Shown here one piece after another: positions 7,893-10,994 of a stretch of 10,994 nt of DNA. The first letter of the stretch is position 1. Every line of letters starts with the position of its first letter. Location of the stretch: contig CAKZLT010000213.1 in assembly GCA_937127195.1 (NCBI GenBank), positions 1-10,994 of the forward strand, read 5' to 3'. The position numbers were made by a program, and so were the translations under genes. The DNA is from an uncultured Saprospiraceae bacterium. Lineage in GTDB: Bacteria; Bacteroidota; Bacteroidia; Chitinophagales; Saprospiraceae. The notes beneath the pieces are model-generated. The model ran no database searches and was not told the DNA's origin. It worked only from the letters and a program-made list of their open reading frames with translations.

Positions 7893-8828
7893 TTAAGATT
7901 TCAAACCTCTACCTAATTTATTGATTTTTCCTTCTTTCATCAATTGCTTCAAAAGACGGTCAAGAATACCGTTAATAAAGTCCTTACTCTTCGGAGTACT
8001 GTACATTTTAGAGATTTCAACATATTCGTTCAACGTTACCTTAGTTGGTATAGTTGGAAAATGAAGAAACTCACTAAGAGCCATTTTAATCAAAATCATA
8101 TCCAAAATCGCAACACGCTCTACTTCCCAGTTTTGTAACTTTGGCTTAATCAACTCCAACAAATCATCATCCAAATGGCTCACCTTATAGAGTAATTCCA
8201 TTCCATATTCCTCTACCGTTTCGTAGTCAGGCTTAAATTCCTTGAAGAAAAACTCATCAACAGGTAATTTTTTAAGCGTTTTTTTGGTCGCTCCCATTAC
8301 CAAAGAATCATCATCAATCCAATTCGGGAATACATCTTCAATGCTATCGTGAAAAAGCTCATGCTTTGTGCAAAAACGATATAATTCGCTCAGCATATCA
8401 ACGTGTTCCTTCAAAGAAGTGACAGGTTTTGCTACATAAGCCTTATATTCTGCACTTTCGGCGAAAGCCAAATACAATTGCTTTGCAATATCCTGATTAA
8501 CCGCAGATGTTAATTTATACTGTTTCAATAACTGAAAAAAGCCAGTATTATTCGTCAAACTATCAACCGCAGGATTATTAGCCAAAATAGCTTTGAAATT
8601 CAAATCCTCCTCTCCTGGCAACAATTTAGCCTTTCTTCTGTCCTCATCATGCTTAGATTCTCCAGCTACTTTGATTAAGAAGTGTATATTAAAAAGATAA
8701 GTCTTGTAAGAATTATCAACTCTTTGCTTGTAAGCGCGTTCAACATGATTATAAGTCAAGCCACCGTCGCGATTCGCGGTGTAAAGCATTTGCATCACTT
8801 TGATACGAACATTTCTTCTACTCAGCAT
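7893..8828 (-). CDS. nusB: Transcription antitermination protein NusB, long Bacteroidota form
   Basis: NusB binds boxA RNA with NusE (ribosomal protein S10) in the cytoplasm and promotes processive transcription of rRNA operons. The N-terminus MLSRRNVRIKVMQMLYTANR is the characteristic start of Bacteroidota NusB and fixes the ATG at 8828. The conserved C-terminal core runs from about residue 205 to 298, with NWEVERVAILDMILIKMAL (233-251), the signature IPTKVTLNEYVEISKMYST (260-278) and KSKDFINGILDRLL (280-293). At 311 residues it is more than twice the E. coli length (139). The extra sequence is a long charged, helix-rich middle section, about residues 25-200, that includes the LPGEEDLNF stretch. 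This extended form is usual in the phylum. The gene is convergent with the glycosylase gene and divergent from the ABC transporter gene, and appears to be a single-gene unit with its own terminator. Confidence 0.93.
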   Translation of the reverse strand: MLSRRNVRIKVMQMLYTANRDGGLTYNHVERAYKQRVDNSYKTYLFNIHFLIKVAGESKHDEDRRKAKLLPGEEDLNFKAILANNPAVDSLTNNTGFFQLLKQYKLTSAVNQDIAKQLYLAFAESAEYKAYVAKPVTSLKEHVDMLSELYRFCTKHELFHDSIEDVFPNWIDDDSLVMGATKKTLKKLPVDEFFFKEFKPDYETVEEYGMELLYKVSHLDDDLLELIKPKLQNWEVERVAILDMILIKMALSEFLHFPTIPTKVTLNEYVEISKMYSTPKSKDFINGILDRLLKQLMKEGKINKLGRGLKS

Positions 8829-9158
8829 AAAACTCTATATGATTTGATTTGTTGTCTAGATGTCAAATTTTTTAATTTAATAAAACCGTTGTTTTACATT
8901 CTTTCTTTGATTATAATTGTATTTTTCGGCACAAAATTGTCAAAGAACCTTTTTTTTAAAACTTTTCGCATCCGTTTAAAGCTTTGCAAAAAAAAGAAAT
9001 TTTTTTTTAATAAGTTCGTATTCTGAAATAAGTATTTAATAAAAATGAAAAAAGACAAAGAAAGAGTCCTATAACAGTTTAATTTTCAACTAAAAAGCAT
9101 TCTAAAAAAAAGAAAAAAATCCTTCTTTTTTTTAAAAATGTAAATATTATTAAGATAA
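8829..9158. other. Divergent intergenic region with dense homopolymer A and T tracts
   Basis: These 330 bases separate the divergent nusB and ABC transporter genes and must carry both promoters, but I found no TAnnTTTG match on either strand. The right half is exceptionally rich in homopolymers: T8 at 8950-8957, A8 at 8988-8995, T9 at 9000-9008, A8 and A7 at 9104-9119, and T8 at 9126-9133. AAAAAAAAGAA (9104-9114) and TTCTTTTTTTT (9123-9133) form an 11-base inverted repeat ending about 25 bases before the transporter start codon. A long plus-strand open frame crossing this region translates into low-complexity Lys/Phe/Leu sequence and is not a gene. Confidence 0.6.
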
Positions 9159-10955
9159 ATGAAGCAATTAGCATATTTAAATAAATTTTTCTTTCGATAC
9201 AAATGGCATTTACTCATTGGTACCGTCTTTGTCGTTGGGGCTAATCTCTTCCGAGTCTTACAACCAAAGGTAATTCGTGAAGCCTTAGATTTGGTTATCG
9301 AAAATATTAATATGTACCAACAGTTTAATGGCTTTACACCTCAGACTGAGTTTTATAGCGTTTTAGGAAAGATATTGCTTCTTTTTGGCGGATTAGTGCT
9401 TGTCTTAGCCTTGCTAATGGGGGTTTTTATGTATTTCATGCGTCAAACGATTATCGTTATGTCAAGGCTCATTGAATATGATTTGCGCAACGAAATATAT
9501 GCTCAATATCAAAAATTAACCTTAGCGTTTTACAAAAGAAACAATACAGGCGACTTGATGGCGCGAATTTCGGAAGATGTTTCTCACGTCAGAATGTACG
9601 TTGGTCCAGCGGTCATGTATGCTATTAATTTGGTCACGCTCTTCGTTTTGGTTATTTATTCGATGCTCAATGTTAGTGTAGAAATGACGATGTATGTCCT
9701 TTTACCACTACCATTATTATCCATTTCAATTTATTATGTCAGTAATATTATTAATAAAAAAAGTGCCGCAATTCAAGGGCAACTTTCGGTATTGAATAGT
9801 ACTGCACAGGAGGTATATTCGGGTATTCGGGTAGTCAAGTCCTATGTTCAAGAAGAACCGATGGTCAATTTTTTTGAGCAGCAAAGTTCTGATTTTAAGG
9901 ATAAATCTATGGGATTAGCCAAAGTTGAAGCATTTTTTCATCCTTTGATGATGTTATTAATTGGGGCAAGTACGCTTTTGACCATTTATATTGGAGGATT
10001 GCAAGCTATAAAAGGCAACGTCACAGCAGGAAATATCGCCGAATTTGTGATTTATGTCAATATGTTGACTTGGCCAGTGATGGCAATCGGTTGGGTTGCT
10101 TCTATCATTCAGAGAGCTTCGGCTTCACAAGAACGTATCAATGAATTTTTACACGCAACGCCAGATATTGTCGATACGAGAAAAGATACTTATCCGATTG
10201 AAGGTTCTCTTGAATTCAAAAATGTCTCTTTTGTGTATCCTGACACAGGTATAAAAGCGATTAACGAAGTATCATTCAAATTAAATAAAGGAGAAAAGAT
10301 GGCAATTGTTGGTCGAACAGGCTCTGGCAAAACCACTATGGCGGATTTACTCCTTAGAATGTATGATGTAACAGATGGTGAAATTTTGGTTGATAATAAA
10401 AATATTAAAGACCACGCTTTGGGTAATCTTCGTGAAAATATCGGTTATGTTCCTCAAGATGTATTTTTGTTTTCGGATGTAATTGGTGAAAATGTTCGCT
10501 TTGGAAAGCCAAGTGCAACGCAGGAAGAAATCGAGAATTATACTCAATACGCATCCATTTATGATGAGATTACAGAATTAAAAGAAGGTTTCGACACCGT
10601 TGTAGGTGAAAGAGGTGTAACGCTTTCGGGTGGGCAAAAGCAGCGCATATCTATTGCTCGTGCTTTAATCAAGCAGCCTAGTTTGTTACTTTTGGATGAT
10701 TGTCTTTCGGCAGTTGACACCACAACAGAACAGCGAATATTAGGCTATTTGGAAAATGAGTTACAAGATAAAACGGCTATTATCATCACGCATCGTATTT
10801 ATTCTTTATTGGAATTTGATAAAATAATTGTCCTCGAAGATGGCGGAATTGCCGAAATGGGTACGCATGAAGAGTTAATGAAAAATAAAGGTTTTTATTT
10901 TGATATGTTTGAAAGACAAAAGGTTGAAGATAAAACAGAGGTCGTTGGGGAGTAA
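9159..10955 (+). CDS. ABC exporter half-transporter (fused permease and ATPase), MdlA/BmrC-like catalytic site
   Basis: This 598-residue inner-membrane protein has a six-helix exporter transmembrane domain (about residues 15-330) fused to an ATP-binding domain (about 350-585). It works as a dimer that extrudes lipids, drugs or peptides. Visible motifs are Walker A GRTGSGKTT (385-393), the Q-loop in VPQDVFLFSD (Q433), the signature LSGGQKQR (489-496), Walker B LLLLD (509-513), the D-loop SAVD (517-520) and the H-loop H545 in IITHR. The residue after Walker B is D514, not the usual catalytic Glu, giving LLLLDDCLSAVD. The same DD appears in E. coli MdlA and Bacillus BmrC, which pair with a second, canonical subunit. 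The ATG at 9159 is supported by the typical exporter N-terminus LNKFFFRYKWHLLIGT; an upstream in-frame ATG at 9138 is followed at once by a stop. Divergent from nusB. The substrate and any partner are unknown; the right window edge is only 39 bases away. Confidence 0.93.
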   Translation: MKQLAYLNKFFFRYKWHLLIGTVFVVGANLFRVLQPKVIREALDLVIENINMYQQFNGFTPQTEFYSVLGKILLLFGGLVLVLALLMGVFMYFMRQTIIVMSRLIEYDLRNEIYAQYQKLTLAFYKRNNTGDLMARISEDVSHVRMYVGPAVMYAINLVTLFVLVIYSMLNVSVEMTMYVLLPLPLLSISIYYVSNIINKKSAAIQGQLSVLNSTAQEVYSGIRVVKSYVQEEPMVNFFEQQSSDFKDKSMGLAKVEAFFHPLMMLLIGASTLLTIYIGGLQAIKGNVTAGNIAEFVIYVNMLTWPVMAIGWVASIIQRASASQERINEFLHATPDIVDTRKDTYPIEGSLEFKNVSFVYPDTGIKAINEVSFKLNKGEKMAIVGRTGSGKTTMADLLLRMYDVTDGEILVDNKNIKDHALGNLRENIGYVPQDVFLFSDVIGENVRFGKPSATQEEIENYTQYASIYDEITELKEGFDTVVGERGVTLSGGQKQRISIARALIKQPSLLLLDDCLSAVDTTTEQRILGYLENELQDKTAIIITHRIYSLLEFDKIIVLEDGGIAEMGTHEELMKNKGFYFDMFERQKVEDKTEVVGE

Positions 10956-10994
10956 TTTTTTTTGTAAAAGGTAAGTATATTTTTGATGATTGGC

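Noticed and set aside
7944..8138. Plus-strand open frame antisense to the nusB C-terminal core
   Set aside because: It lies opposite the conserved NusB signature and has no recognisable protein features.
8682..9026. Plus-strand open frame crossing the nusB start and the intergenic region
   Set aside because: The first part is antisense to the nusB N-terminus and the rest is low-complexity Lys/Phe/Leu translated from A and T tracts.
10978..10985. Perfect TAnnTTTG -7 element after the ABC gene
   Set aside because: The nearest upstream TTTG (10961-10964) leaves only 13 bases of spacing, too short for a Bacteroidota promoter, and the gene it would drive is outside the window. AT-rich DNA yields such matches by chance.

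Overview
The window is AT-rich chromosomal DNA from a member of the Bacteroidota. The evidence is a roughly 2,040-residue alpha-2-macroglobulin-family protein of the type common in that phylum, an elongated NusB of about 310 residues with the phylum-typical N-terminus, and start codons without clear Shine-Dalgarno sequences. I cannot name the genus. Only four intact genes are present, and no tRNA, rRNA, CRISPR array, insertion sequence or phage gene was seen.

Layout, left to right. Positions 1-550 look like gene debris: a reading frame open at the left edge joins part of a PAS sensor domain directly to the C-terminal tail of a DUF1295 / steroid 5-alpha-reductase-like membrane protein. Short unassigned coding-like stretches follow in the same frame. 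A clear hairpin terminator (576-612) closes this block. About 330 bases of AT-rich non-coding DNA lead to the dominant gene (946-7080), a secreted or membrane-tethered alpha-2-macroglobulin with an intact thioester motif (CTEQ). A 118-base imperfect palindrome with internal 14-base-period repeats (7083-7200) fills the gap to a small AlkA-type DNA glycosylase gene (7206-7832). A GC-rich hairpin whose U-tract lies on the minus strand separates this from convergent nusB (7893-8828, minus). A 330-base, homopolymer-rich intergenic region then separates nusB from a divergent ABC exporter half-transporter gene (9159-10955).

The genes do not form one pathway. The macroglobulin probably traps proteases outside the cytoplasmic membrane. 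The glycosylase repairs alkylated bases, NusB supports rRNA antitermination, and the ABC protein exports a lipid, drug or peptide. The macroglobulin and glycosylase genes are co-oriented and may be co-transcribed across the palindrome, but the sequence does not prove this.

I found no convincing new multi-gene system. The most interesting items are the PAS/DUF1295 chimera, the large palindromic repeat that forms the whole leader of the glycosylase gene, the ABC ATPase with Asp in place of the catalytic Glu, and the stand-alone macroglobulin with a bait-like low-complexity linker.
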